Shown here in pieces: positions 7,549 through 14,940 of a stretch of 25,669 nucleotides of DNA (positions within the stretch are counted from its first letter, which is position 1; each line of letters starts with the position of its first letter). The notes beneath the pieces were generated by a model. The model made no database searches, was not told the DNA's origin, and saw only the letters and a list, made by a program, of their open reading frames with translations. The translations under genes and the position numbers were made by a program. This DNA comes from Chloroflexota bacterium (lineage in GTDB: Bacteria; Chloroflexota; FW602-bin22; JACPRP01): assembly GCA_016210495.1 (NCBI GenBank), contig JACQUC010000266.1, positions 1-25,669 on the forward strand, read 5' to 3'.

Positions 7549-9051
7549 ATGGTTTTTCCTGATTTGGATACTTTCAAGGGACTTGCCGAGCGCGGCAATA
7601 TCGTGCCGGTCTGGCGGGAGCTGCCGGCCGACCTGGATACGCCGGTGTCGGTCTATCTGAAGCTGCGCAAGGACGGCCCGTCGTTCCTGCTGGAGAGCGT
7701 GGAAGGCGGCGAAAAGCTGGGGCGCTACTCGTTCATCGGGAGCGTGTCGGAGCCGGCGCTGCAATCGTATGGAGACGTGGCGCGGCTGAGCAACGGCCAC
7801 GGGCCAGTCGAAATGACCTTGAGGGGGTCAGATCCCCTGCACTTGCTCAAGCAACTGCTGGCCAACCGGCGGGTGGCAGGGGCCGAGCAACTGCCCAAGT
7901 TCTTCGGCGGGGCGGTCGGCTACATCGGCTACGATACGGTTCGTTTCTTCGAAAAGGTGCCGGCTGTCGAGCGCGACGAGCTGAACGTTCCTGACTGCGT
8001 CTTTCTGCTGGCCGATAACATCATCATCTTCGACCACGTCAGGCACACTATGAAGGTCGTGTGCAACGCCCACGTCGACGGAGACGTGGAATCCGCCTAC
8101 CGGGACGCCGTGCACAGGATCGACGAGGAGATAGCGGAGCTGGCTCGACCATATTTCCAGGAAGCACATTCGAGCGCAACCAGGGACCGCGAGCTGGCGT
8201 CGAACTTCACGCTGGAGGAGTTTTCCCGGAGGGTCGAGGCGGCCAAGGAGTACATCGCGGCGGGCGACAGCTTCCAGATCGTTCTGTCGCAGAGGTTCCG
8301 GCGGAGGACAAGCGCCACGAGCTTTCAGATTTACCGCGCGCTTAGGATGCTCAACCCGTCTCCCTATATGTACTATCTGGACCTGGGCGATTTCCAGCTC
8401 GTCGGCTCCTCGCCCGAGGTGCTGGTCAAAGCGGAGAACGGCCGCGCTTACACCCGGCCGCTGGCGGGAACCAGGCGCCGAGGAAGTGACGACGCCGAGG
8501 ATCAGGCGCTGATCGCCGATCTGCTGGCAGATCCGAAGGAGCGGGCGGAGCACGTGATGCTGGTGGACCTGGCCCGCAATGACCTCGGCCGGGTGTGCCG
8601 GTACGGCACGGTGAACGTGCCGCTGCTGATGGGTGTGGAGAAGTACTCCCACGTGATCCACATCGTGTCCTCGGTGGAGGGAGAGCTGCGTCAGGATCGC
8701 GATGCCTTCGACCTGCTGCGCGCCTCGTTCCCGGCGGGCACGCTGTCCGGTGCACCCAAGGTCCGCGCGATGGAGATCATCGCTGAACTGGAGGGAATTC
8801 GCCGAGGGCCGTACGGCGGCGCGGTGGGTTACTTTGGCTACTCGGGCAATATGGACACGTGCATTACGATTCGCACGATCGTGATGAAAGGAGACACGGT
8901 CTACTTGCAGGCCGGCGCCGGGATCGTGGCCGATTCGGAGCCAGTTCGCGAGTACCAGGAAACGCTGAGCAAGATCAAGGCGCTGGAACTGGCCGTGAAA
9001 TTGGCGGAGGAGAACGGGTTTGCGAGCCCGGTTGCGGAAGGAATCAGATGA
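7549..9051 (+). CDS. trpE: anthranilate synthase component I
   Basis: A 500-residue chorismate-binding enzyme that makes anthranilate from chorismate and ammonia, the first step of tryptophan synthesis. The N-terminal domain carries LLES (SFLLESVEGGEKLGRYSFIG), the tryptophan feedback motif. The catalytic domain has RPLAGTRRRG, MLVDLARNDLGRV and FPAGTLSGAPKVRAMEII, then GGAVGYFGYSGNMDTCITIR, all typical of TrpE rather than PabB. The ATG follows GGGGAGGT with seven bases between. The gene is preceded by a tryptophan T-box and overlaps trpG by ATGA. Full length, no defects seen. Confidence 0.96.
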   Translation: MVFPDLDTFKGLAERGNIVPVWRELPADLDTPVSVYLKLRKDGPSFLLESVEGGEKLGRYSFIGSVSEPALQSYGDVARLSNGHGPVEMTLRGSDPLHLLKQLLANRRVAGAEQLPKFFGGAVGYIGYDTVRFFEKVPAVERDELNVPDCVFLLADNIIIFDHVRHTMKVVCNAHVDGDVESAYRDAVHRIDEEIAELARPYFQEAHSSATRDRELASNFTLEEFSRRVEAAKEYIAAGDSFQIVLSQRFRRRTSATSFQIYRALRMLNPSPYMYYLDLGDFQLVGSSPEVLVKAENGRAYTRPLAGTRRRGSDDAEDQALIADLLADPKERAEHVMLVDLARNDLGRVCRYGTVNVPLLMGVEKYSHVIHIVSSVEGELRQDRDAFDLLRASFPAGTLSGAPKVRAMEIIAELEGIRRGPYGGAVGYFGYSGNMDTCITIRTIVMKGDTVYLQAGAGIVADSEPVREYQETLSKIKALELAVKLAEENGFASPVAEGIR

Positions 9052-9647
9052 TAGCAGTTATCGACAACTACGATTCGTTCACATACAACCTGGTGCAGTT
9101 GCTGGGCGAGTTGGGGGCGGAACTGACGGTTTTTCGCAACGACGCCGTGACGACGGAGGAGCTGGCGCGCATGCGGCCTTCGCACATCGTCATCTCGCCG
9201 GGGCCCGGCGACCCCACGGATGCCGGCGTATCGCTGGAGGTCATTACCAGGTTCTACCGCGAGGTGCCGATATTGGGCGTCTGTCTAGGCCACCAGTGCA
9301 TCGCGCACGCCTTCGGCGGCACGGTTGTGCGCGCGCCCCGGCTGATGCACGGCAAGACATCCGGCATAATTCACGACGGCCAGGGCATCCTGCGGGGGGT
9401 ACCGAGCCCGTTCACGGCCACGCGCTATCACTCTCTGATCGTAGATGGGCCTATTCCACCGGAACTGGTCGTTAGCGCGCGCACCGCTGAAGGCGAAATA
9501 ATGGGCCTGCGGCACGCGTGTTATCTCCTCGAAGGGGTGCAGTTTCATCCGGAGTCCATTCTTACCGATGTGGGCAGGCAGGTGCTGGGGAACTTCCTGC
9601 AGATCAGGACTTGCTCACCTTCTCGATCTCTTGTTTCAAGGCTTTGA
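9048..9647 (+). CDS. trpG: anthranilate synthase component II (glutamine amidotransferase)
   Basis: A 199-residue class I glutamine amidotransferase that supplies ammonia to TrpE. Visible motifs: IDNYDSFTYNLVQLLGELGAE at the N-terminus, the oxyanion loop SPGPGDPTDAGVS, nucleophile elbow GVCLGHQ with the catalytic cysteine, and GVQFHPES with the catalytic histidine-glutamate pair. The ATG overlaps the trpE stop (ATGA); the open frame extends further upstream but only this start gives the family N-terminus. The last ten or so residues (after GNFLQI) run into the opposing small membrane protein gene, a 44-base tail-to-tail overlap. No trpD or trpC follows, so the rest of the pathway lies elsewhere. 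Confidence 0.95.
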   Translation: MIAVIDNYDSFTYNLVQLLGELGAELTVFRNDAVTTEELARMRPSHIVISPGPGDPTDAGVSLEVITRFYREVPILGVCLGHQCIAHAFGGTVVRAPRLMHGKTSGIIHDGQGILRGVPSPFTATRYHSLIVDGPIPPELVVSARTAEGEIMGLRHACYLLEGVQFHPESILTDVGRQVLGNFLQIRTCSPSRSLVSRL

Positions 9648-9897
9648 TGCGCTCGAGGTTCGAGGGTCGCGACTGGCGGTAGACGACGAAAAGAAGGAAG
9701 GCCGCGACGACGGTGATGGCGGCGCCGATCTCGAAGCCAAACAGGTTCGCGCTTACGCCGGAGACCAGAAAGAATAAGATGAATAGGCCAAAGACGGTCA
9801 GCTCGGCCCGCCTGAGCACGCGCCGCTCCTTTTGCAGATCTTCGTTCAACTGCGCCAGCCGCAGCTCCTTGTCCTTGACCTTCTTGCCCACCGCCAA
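9604..9897 (-). CDS. small membrane protein, unknown function
   Basis: 97 residues. A charged, helical N-terminus (KDKELRLAQLNEDLQKERRVLRR, residues about 9-31, coiled-coil-like) is followed by two hydrophobic spans (TVFGLFILFFLVSGVSANLF and AAITVVAAFLLFVVY) and a charged helical tail (LERIKALKQEIEKVSKS). Start is TTG with GGGAG just upstream. An extended -10 promoter lies at 9914-9922. The protein pattern is coherent and the promoter supports a real gene, but I do not recognise the family. It converges on trpG and overlaps its last 44 bases. Confidence 0.7.
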   Translation of the reverse strand: MAVGKKVKDKELRLAQLNEDLQKERRVLRRAELTVFGLFILFFLVSGVSANLFGFEIGAAITVVAAFLLFVVYRQSRPSNLERIKALKQEIEKVSKS

Positions 9898-9913
9898 CGC
9901 TCCCTACCGTGAC

Positions 9914-9922
9914 ATTATACCA
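9914..9922 (-). promoter_or_regulatory. extended -10 promoter of the small membrane protein
   Basis: On the minus strand TGGTATAAT, a TGn-extended -10 box with perfect TATAAT; no clear -35. It lies about 17 bases before the TTG start, so the leader would be very short. Confidence 0.5.
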
Positions 9923-10290
9923 CGTCGGCCATGATAACGTCTGCCGCGCCAACGAGCATTGGGAACCCGGGAGATTTGCACCAATCTCACCGCGTGGGTG
10001 GCAACTTCGCCCTGACAGCAAGCGAACTATTGCCAAGGAGGTGAAAACGGAGTAGGATCATCTAGACTTTGCACCTAGGGGAGGGGAATTGCTCGGCAAG
10101 ACTCCTGGGGAATTCCCTGGCAAACGACGCTCATAGACTCGTTCTTGGCGCAAGATGGCGGCAGTGCCCCACCCCGGGCGGACAGAGACGCCTCCCGATG
10201 GAATCGGGATCCCGTTTCGGGACGCCCCTACGCGTAGACATTTCGCAACAGAACTCCGACTTGAATCACTTTTGAGGGGGGGACGTGACT
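9923..10290. other. gap of about 370 bases upstream of the isochorismatase-fold gene
   Basis: No gene is seen. It contains an isolated AAGGAGGTG (10034-10042) with no long reading frame behind it and, at 10192-10231, stacked inverted repeats of the CCCCTAC family. A promoter for the downstream gene was not recognised. Confidence 0.4.
10192..10231. repeat. CCCCTAC-type palindromic repeat, copy 3 (compound)
   Basis: Two adjacent hairpins, CCCGATGGAATCGGG and TCCCGTTTCGGGA, are followed by the family tail CGCCCCTAC. It lies about 60 bases upstream of the isochorismatase-fold gene. Confidence 0.5.
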
Positions 10291-10980
10291 ATGGCCATGG
10301 ACAGCTTTGCAGACCGAATACTGTCGTTGAGAAATCCTCATTTCACTTTGGATCCTTTCCATACTGCCTTGGTTATCATAGACATGCAATATGTGTGCGC
10401 TTCGCGTAGCATGGGGATTGGCCCCATAATGAAAGAAAAGGTATCAGAAGAGCAATGGGAATACCGCTTCGGGAGAATCGAAAATGTCATCGTCCCTAAT
10501 ATTAGCAGGCTCCTGGAATTTTTCAGGGAAAATGGTCTTCGCGTAATCTACGTTACCCTTGGCTCCGAGATGCCGGATTGTTCAGATATTTTTCCCCATA
10601 ACCGGCAGTTCGTCCTGGCGATCAAGAATATCAAGGGGCATCGGGAACATGAAATCCTCGATGAGATTAAGCCCCTACCTGGAGAATGCGTCGTTAACAA
10701 ACTAACTTCAGGGGCATTCAATTCATCAAATATCGATATCATTTTGAGGGCAATGGATATTAAGCATCTCCTGTTTACCGGAGTCGTTACAAACTCCTGC
10801 GTGGAGGCTACTGCCCGAGATGCTGCCGATCGCGGCTATCGCTGTATTATTGTAGACGACTGTTGTGGTGCGGCTGAAGAGGCTCTTCACAACGCAACAC
10901 TCGCCAAGTTTCGCACGATGGGCAGGGTCTCGATGACCGACGAGGTTATCGCCGAGCTGTCAGGCGCCTTGTCGAAATAG
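10291..10980 (+). CDS. isochorismatase-family cysteine hydrolase
   Basis: 229 residues from ATG 10291 (GAGGGGGGG upstream with about eight bases spacing; GTG at 10285 is in frame but too close to it). The catalytic triad of the family is visible: Asp31 in ALVIIDMQ, Lys137 in VVNKLTSGAF, and Cys170 in VVTNSCVEATARDA. Family members hydrolyse C-N or ether bonds in small amides: nicotinamidase, N-carbamoylsarcosine amidase, ureidoacrylate or biuret hydrolase, isochorismatase. The N-terminal extension of some 20 residues before the core resembles the carbamoylsarcosine/ureidoacrylate amidase type. It converges on the M24 cluster, one member of which resembles creatinase, so an amide or carbamoyl substrate is a reasonable inference. 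The gene looks lower in GC than trpEG. Confidence 0.9.
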   Translation: MAMDSFADRILSLRNPHFTLDPFHTALVIIDMQYVCASRSMGIGPIMKEKVSEEQWEYRFGRIENVIVPNISRLLEFFRENGLRVIYVTLGSEMPDCSDIFPHNRQFVLAIKNIKGHREHEILDEIKPLPGECVVNKLTSGAFNSSNIDIILRAMDIKHLLFTGVVTNSCVEATARDAADRGYRCIIVDDCCGAAEEALHNATLAKFRTMGRVSMTDEVIAELSGALSK

Positions 10981-11089
10981 TAATACCAATTGTCTGAGGA
11001 TACAACCTGAATTGCGTGACTGGGAATCGGCTCGGCAGCACCGGCGTCGCGGCGCCAAAGTCCTTTGGCGGAAGGACTTCAGGCCGCAT

Positions 11090-11158
11090 ACTGGCGATGG
11101 CACCTGCCAGTTGAGCGCACGACACTCCGAAAAAAGAGGTTACCAAGAGGACAATCAA
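11090..11158 (-). pseudogene. remnant of a second binding-protein signal peptide
   Basis: Directly after the M24 gene stop, the minus strand reads IVLLVTSFFGVSCAQLAGA. This matches LTVLLVMSFVGVSCSQPAPT, the lipoprotein signal of the binding protein at 14909-13689. The two DNA stretches also look similar (shared CTCTTGGT and CTCAAC). After about 20 codons similarity ends and a small hairpin with AAGTCCTT/AAGGACTT arms follows. A second binding-protein gene probably stood here and was lost. Confidence 0.6.
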
Positions 11159-12312
11159 TCAATAATTGAAAGGTTCTTGTGGAAGTTGGTGAGCGGCTCG
11201 ATACCCTTTTCCTTAACCAAGACCACATCGCTAAGTTGGCACACATAGCCTGCCCTATCTGTAATGCTTGTTTCAACGGCCAAAAGCATGCCAGGCATTA
11301 GCAATGATTCAACGTCACGGTCCGGGAATGGAAGCTCGTGGTGGTCCACTCCTATTCCGTGAACAAAGCAACTTAGCACGTAGTCATCATCGCGGATAAC
11401 CCCCTCCGCGGTTCTCCCTGCCTTGCTTTCAGATTGCACTGCCGTTACTCTTCCGGTTGCTAGACCGGCCAGGTTCGCCGAGTGAGTATGCATCATAAAA
11501 TCATAGGCTTCCCTGTACCTTGGAGGAGGGTTACCTATGAAGGCTGTACGTCCAAGGTTGGAACAATATCCATTGAAACAGGCACCAAAATCAAATGAAA
11601 CACTATCTCCCACCTGGAGTTTCACATCGTTCGTCGACACTTTGTTCCCTTGGGTCCGCCTCCGGTCAGGGCTGCTGAAAATGACGGCGGTTGAAAAGGC
11701 TGGGTAAGCTACTTTCCTCTTACCCAATTGATAGTAAATGTGATGGGCCAAATCGAACTCCGTGATGCCGACCTCAAGAAACTTCAGTGCTTCAGCACAC
11801 ACTTCGTCAGCAATTCTTCCCGCCTCTGTCATAGTGGCTATTTCATCTTGATCTTTGATTACGCGCAAGGGTGCGGTGATATCGGATGCCGTCGTGATAA
11901 GATTGTGAGGTAAGACGCGCTTGAGCGCCACCACAGTCTCCGCGCGCGCCCGGTCGTCAACAACGATGCCTTTGTCCTTAGGGTCAAATAGCCCTATTAT
12001 TTCTGCCAGAACGTCGTCGGGGTTCTCAGAATCGTCAATAGATCTGACCATTTTTACCCAGGGCATCTTGCTAGATTGTCTCTTGAATACGCTCCCTCGA
12101 ACACCACCGGCCACCAGCACGACCTGGCCATCGATGCCGATATAGGCGCCCCAGATATGGTCAGCGTGACGGCCAAACTCAACGAACTCTATGTCCGCAC
12201 GTGGCATCCCTGCTAAATACCATAGATTGGGCCCATAGGTTAGGTACATCAACCCTATGTTTTTCGTGACCATGTTTTCCTGGGCTCGATTCAGTCTTCT
12301 TTGATAATCCAT
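11155..12312 (-). CDS. M24-family pita-bread protein lacking two metal ligands (creatinase/Xaa-Pro peptidase-like)
   Basis: 385 residues: a creatinase N-terminal domain (about 1-140) and a C-terminal pita-bread domain. M24 metallopeptidases bind two metals through Asp, Asp, His, Glu, Glu. Here the positions read Asp241 (SFDFG), Asn252 (CSNLGRT, normally Asp), His318 (VHGIG), Glu347 (AVETS) and Ser361 (QLSDVVLV, normally Glu). Two of five ligands are lost, while the histidine corresponding to the general base of creatinase is kept. Creatinase shares this fold and works without metal, so hydrolysis of a guanidino or related compound is possible; a non-catalytic role is the alternative. It follows the intact M24 paralogue by 34 bases. 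AGG lies upstream of the ATG. Confidence 0.85.
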   Translation of the reverse strand: MDYQRRLNRAQENMVTKNIGLMYLTYGPNLWYLAGMPRADIEFVEFGRHADHIWGAYIGIDGQVVLVAGGVRGSVFKRQSSKMPWVKMVRSIDDSENPDDVLAEIIGLFDPKDKGIVVDDRARAETVVALKRVLPHNLITTASDITAPLRVIKDQDEIATMTEAGRIADEVCAEALKFLEVGITEFDLAHHIYYQLGKRKVAYPAFSTAVIFSSPDRRRTQGNKVSTNDVKLQVGDSVSFDFGACFNGYCSNLGRTAFIGNPPPRYREAYDFMMHTHSANLAGLATGRVTAVQSESKAGRTAEGVIRDDDYVLSCFVHGIGVDHHELPFPDRDVESLLMPGMLLAVETSITDRAGYVCQLSDVVLVKEKGIEPLTNFHKNLSIID

Positions 12313-12346
12313 ATGCTGCTACCTGTCAGCCTCTCTCCTATGCGCT

Positions 12347-13495
12347 CTATATCACGGTTAGCCTTTTGTGGTAATTCGTAAGAGTTACACCCCCACTGTC
12401 AGTCACCAGCACCACGTCTTCGACGCGACAGGAACGTCCGTCAGGTAGTCTTACACTGGGTTCGACTGTAAACGTCATCCCCGACTGCAGTACGGCACCT
12501 TCACAACGGCCAAGATATGGTATCTCGTGCACCGCCAAGCCGATCGCGTGACCCAAGCGCGGAGGTAGAAACTCCAGACCAGCGTTTTCAAGCGCACTTC
12601 GCGCTTTGTTCTCCACTTCTGCTGCCGTAATCTTCCCACCAACCATTGAGGCTATGGCTTCAGCCTGGGTACTCATCACAAAATCGTGAGCTTTGGTGAA
12701 CTCAGGCGGTGGGTCACCGGCAAATGCCGTCCGTCCAAAATCCGAACAGTATCCTTGATAACAGGCAGCGAAATCGAACGTAATAGCGTGACCTGGCTCT
12801 AGCCCACCATCACTGTATTTTTCCGTTGCTCCACGTGCCTCATAACCTTTACTCGGCCTCGTAAATCTCACTGTACTTGGCCAAACAAGCGAATCGGCGC
12901 CACACTTGATGAATTGATAGTCAATCTCTTGAGCAATATCAAACTCGGTTACGCCAAGCCTAACAGACTTGAGTACTTTGCCGAATACTTCGTCAGTAAT
13001 GGCTGCTATTTTCTGCATAACGGCAATCTCGTCGGCGTCCTTAATCATTCGCAATGGCATAATGATGTCTGAGGCCAAGGAAAAATGATTATCGGGAAGC
13101 AAGCGCTGAAATGCTAGGATAGTTTTGGCCCAGGCACGGTTGTCAAGAGAAATTTCTTTGCCCCTTAAGTCAAACTGGCGCACAACTTCTGCCAGAACGT
13201 CCTCTGGTCTTTCACGCTCATCAACAATCCTAACAGCATTGATCCACGGTTTGTTATTCGCCTCTGCCCGATAGAATCCTTCATGCTTAGGCGAACCGAT
13301 GAATATGATCCTATCAATCCCGATATAGGCCCCCGTAACATAGTCGCCGTGGTCTTCCGCTACTGTAATTTCGGGTGTCTTACGCGGAATTCCGGTAGCG
13401 TACCAGAGGTTGGCGGAATGAGGGAGAAACATCATTCCAACATTTCTCTTGACCATCTCCTGTCGGATTTCAATCAATCTGCCTTCGTAATTCAT
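12347..13495 (-). CDS. M24-family metallopeptidase (Xaa-Pro dipeptidase-like), intact
   Basis: 382 residues from ATG 13495. All five expected metal ligands are present: Asp241 (TFDFAA), Asp252 (CSDFGRT), His316 (GHAIG), Glu345 (TVEPS) and Glu359 (RVEDVVLV). Family members cleave Xaa-Pro bonds or related substrates in the cytoplasm. The open frame extends to 13672, but a promoter lies at 13614-13642 inside that extension, AGGAAAAG precedes the ATG, and this start aligns with both M24 relatives in the window (MNYEGRL, MDYQRRL). It follows the binding-protein gene and has its own promoter. It is a paralogue of the downstream M24 gene. Confidence 0.92.
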   Translation of the reverse strand: MNYEGRLIEIRQEMVKRNVGMMFLPHSANLWYATGIPRKTPEITVAEDHGDYVTGAYIGIDRIIFIGSPKHEGFYRAEANNKPWINAVRIVDERERPEDVLAEVVRQFDLRGKEISLDNRAWAKTILAFQRLLPDNHFSLASDIIMPLRMIKDADEIAVMQKIAAITDEVFGKVLKSVRLGVTEFDIAQEIDYQFIKCGADSLVWPSTVRFTRPSKGYEARGATEKYSDGGLEPGHAITFDFAACYQGYCSDFGRTAFAGDPPPEFTKAHDFVMSTQAEAIASMVGGKITAAEVENKARSALENAGLEFLPPRLGHAIGLAVHEIPYLGRCEGAVLQSGMTFTVEPSVRLPDGRSCRVEDVVLVTDSGGVTLTNYHKRLTVI

Positions 13496-13613
13496 TTTTT
13501 GCCAACTTTTCCTAATAGATTCGAAGAAGACAAAGAAAGACGATGACAGCCACCAAGCGTTTCCGACCGGAGCCTCATCGCCCATGAAGCATTCTAGCAT
13601 ACCTGATGCCCGG

Positions 13614-13642
13614 ATATTAGCATTCCTGGCCTTCATTGTCAA
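13614..13642 (-). promoter_or_regulatory. consensus promoter of the M24 gene pair
   Basis: On the minus strand TTGACA (13642-13637), 17-base spacer, TAATAT (13619-13614). Transcription would start near 13607, about 110 bases before the ATG at 13495. The two M24 genes can thus be expressed apart from the transporter genes. Confidence 0.7.
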
Positions 13643-13669
13643 GCCTTTGCCGGCGGAGCCGCCAAAGGC
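13643..13669 (-). terminator. hairpin between binding-protein and M24 genes, possible terminator
   Basis: GCCTTTGCCGGC and GCCGCCAAAGGC pair around a three-base loop with one mismatch, 20 bases after the binding-protein stop. There is no clear T-run on the minus strand, so it may instead be an mRNA-stabilising hairpin separating differently expressed genes. Confidence 0.4.
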
Positions 13670-13688
13670 CACAGAACAAGTGTTCGTG

Positions 13689-14909
13689 CTATTTGCCGAA
13701 GAGTTCCTGGGCGTGTTTCTGAGCTGCCGCCTTATTGGTCATGTCATCCTCCAACGTAAAGTAGTAAATGGTATGATCATTCATCAGCAATCCGAGATCA
13801 TCCAGTGGATCTGCCGCCGCTACATCCGCTCTTACAGGCGTTCTGCCTTCCGATTTGGCCAGTATCTCTTGGCCGTCCTTTGAAAGCATGAAGTTTATCC
13901 ACAGCTTGCCACCATCGAGGTTGGGTGAACCCTTGAGCAGACCCATCTGACTGGTACCGACGGCGAGGTTCTTAGCCATCATCAACTTGATCGGCGCACT
14001 TTCATAGCCTGCCAGGTGGCCCGTTCTCGCGCTGACCCACAAAGCCAGCTCGCCGGTGGCTACGCTTCGTACCCCAACGGTGTAATTTTGCCCGAGGGTG
14101 ATATTCTGCTCCTTCAGCTTTCTCATGAACGCATCACCGTAGATCTTCAAGGCCAGAGTATACGCCGCATTGCCACCACCGGATATTCGCGGGTCGTACC
14201 AACCGATCTTGCCCTTCCAGAACGGATCAAGTAAGTCGTCGTAATTCTTGGGTACCTTCGCCGGCGGAACAATTTGAGTGTTATATAGCCATCCATCGGT
14301 GCTTGGATAGGCGCTGAACGCGTAGCCTTTGCCGTCGAGTCCCTTCATATCTTTGTCCTGCAAGGGATCGACTACCCACTTGACACCGGGCTCTAGAGCA
14401 GCGGGTGGCTCATACCTTTCATAAAGACCCGCTAACGCCGCCTGTCGGTTTAATATGCTGCCGGTGAGATGCGCGGCCGCGACAACCTTGTTTGCGGCTG
14501 CCTCAGCCTTAATCTTAGCCATAAGCTCGTTGCCAGATAACATTACGTATTGCGGTTCAACGCCCCATTTCGTCGAGAAGTACTTGCGGATCGCCTCCAA
14601 GAATTCAGGAGTACTGATCGGCGCATATATTATTATTGGACCCTGCGTTCTGGCTTTTGCGGCCAGTTTGTTCATCTCATCATCGTACCAAGCTTGCCAC
14701 TGAGCTTTGGTCAATTTTGAAGGATCAGACGGAGCGGCAGCTGCTGGTGAGGCCGTCGGAGCTGGTGCTTTTGCCGGTGCCGGTTGAGCGACCGGTGCAC
14801 TTGTAGGCGCCGGTTGAGAGCAAGACACACCCACGAAAGACATCACCAAGAGAACCGTCAATACTAGCCCAAAGATCCGTCCTGTGCCCGTGCTTAATCC
14901 CTGTCTCAT
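13689..14909 (-). CDS. ABC transporter substrate-binding lipoprotein, iron/polyamine-type fold
   Basis: 406 residues. An N-terminal signal (IFGLVLTVLLVMSFVGVSC) ends at a cysteine likely to be lipidated, then a Pro/Ala-rich linker (about 31-62) tethers the mature domain. The binding domain (IIIYAPISTPEFLEAIRKYFSTKWGVEPQYV, then LAGLYERYEPP, DGWLYNTQIVPPAKVPKNYDDLLDPFWKGKIGWYDP, and GQEILAKSEGRTPVR) follows the pattern of the ferric-iron/polyamine/phosphonate cluster of extracellular binding proteins. GAGGAGG lies seven bases before the ATG, which starts 31 bases after the permease stop. Its partner is the fused permease. The ligand cannot be told from sequence; with M24 and amidase genes beside it an organic nitrogen compound is as likely as iron. 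Confidence 0.88.
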   Translation of the reverse strand: MRQGLSTGTGRIFGLVLTVLLVMSFVGVSCSQPAPTSAPVAQPAPAKAPAPTASPAAAAPSDPSKLTKAQWQAWYDDEMNKLAAKARTQGPIIIYAPISTPEFLEAIRKYFSTKWGVEPQYVMLSGNELMAKIKAEAAANKVVAAAHLTGSILNRQAALAGLYERYEPPAALEPGVKWVVDPLQDKDMKGLDGKGYAFSAYPSTDGWLYNTQIVPPAKVPKNYDDLLDPFWKGKIGWYDPRISGGGNAAYTLALKIYGDAFMRKLKEQNITLGQNYTVGVRSVATGELALWVSARTGHLAGYESAPIKLMMAKNLAVGTSQMGLLKGSPNLDGGKLWINFMLSKDGQEILAKSEGRTPVRADVAAADPLDDLGLLMNDHTIYYFTLEDDMTNKAAAQKHAQELFGK

Positions 14910-14940
14910 GACTTCGCCTCCTCAAAATCCCGATTTTTTT

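Noticed and set aside
7828..8661. Minus-strand frame of 277 codons opposite trpE
   Set aside because: His/Arg/Val-rich antisense shadow of the GC-rich trpE gene.
10030..10052. AAGGAGGTGAAAACGG looks like a strong ribosome binding site
   Set aside because: The codons behind it stop at once (TAG after four codons) and no long frame follows.
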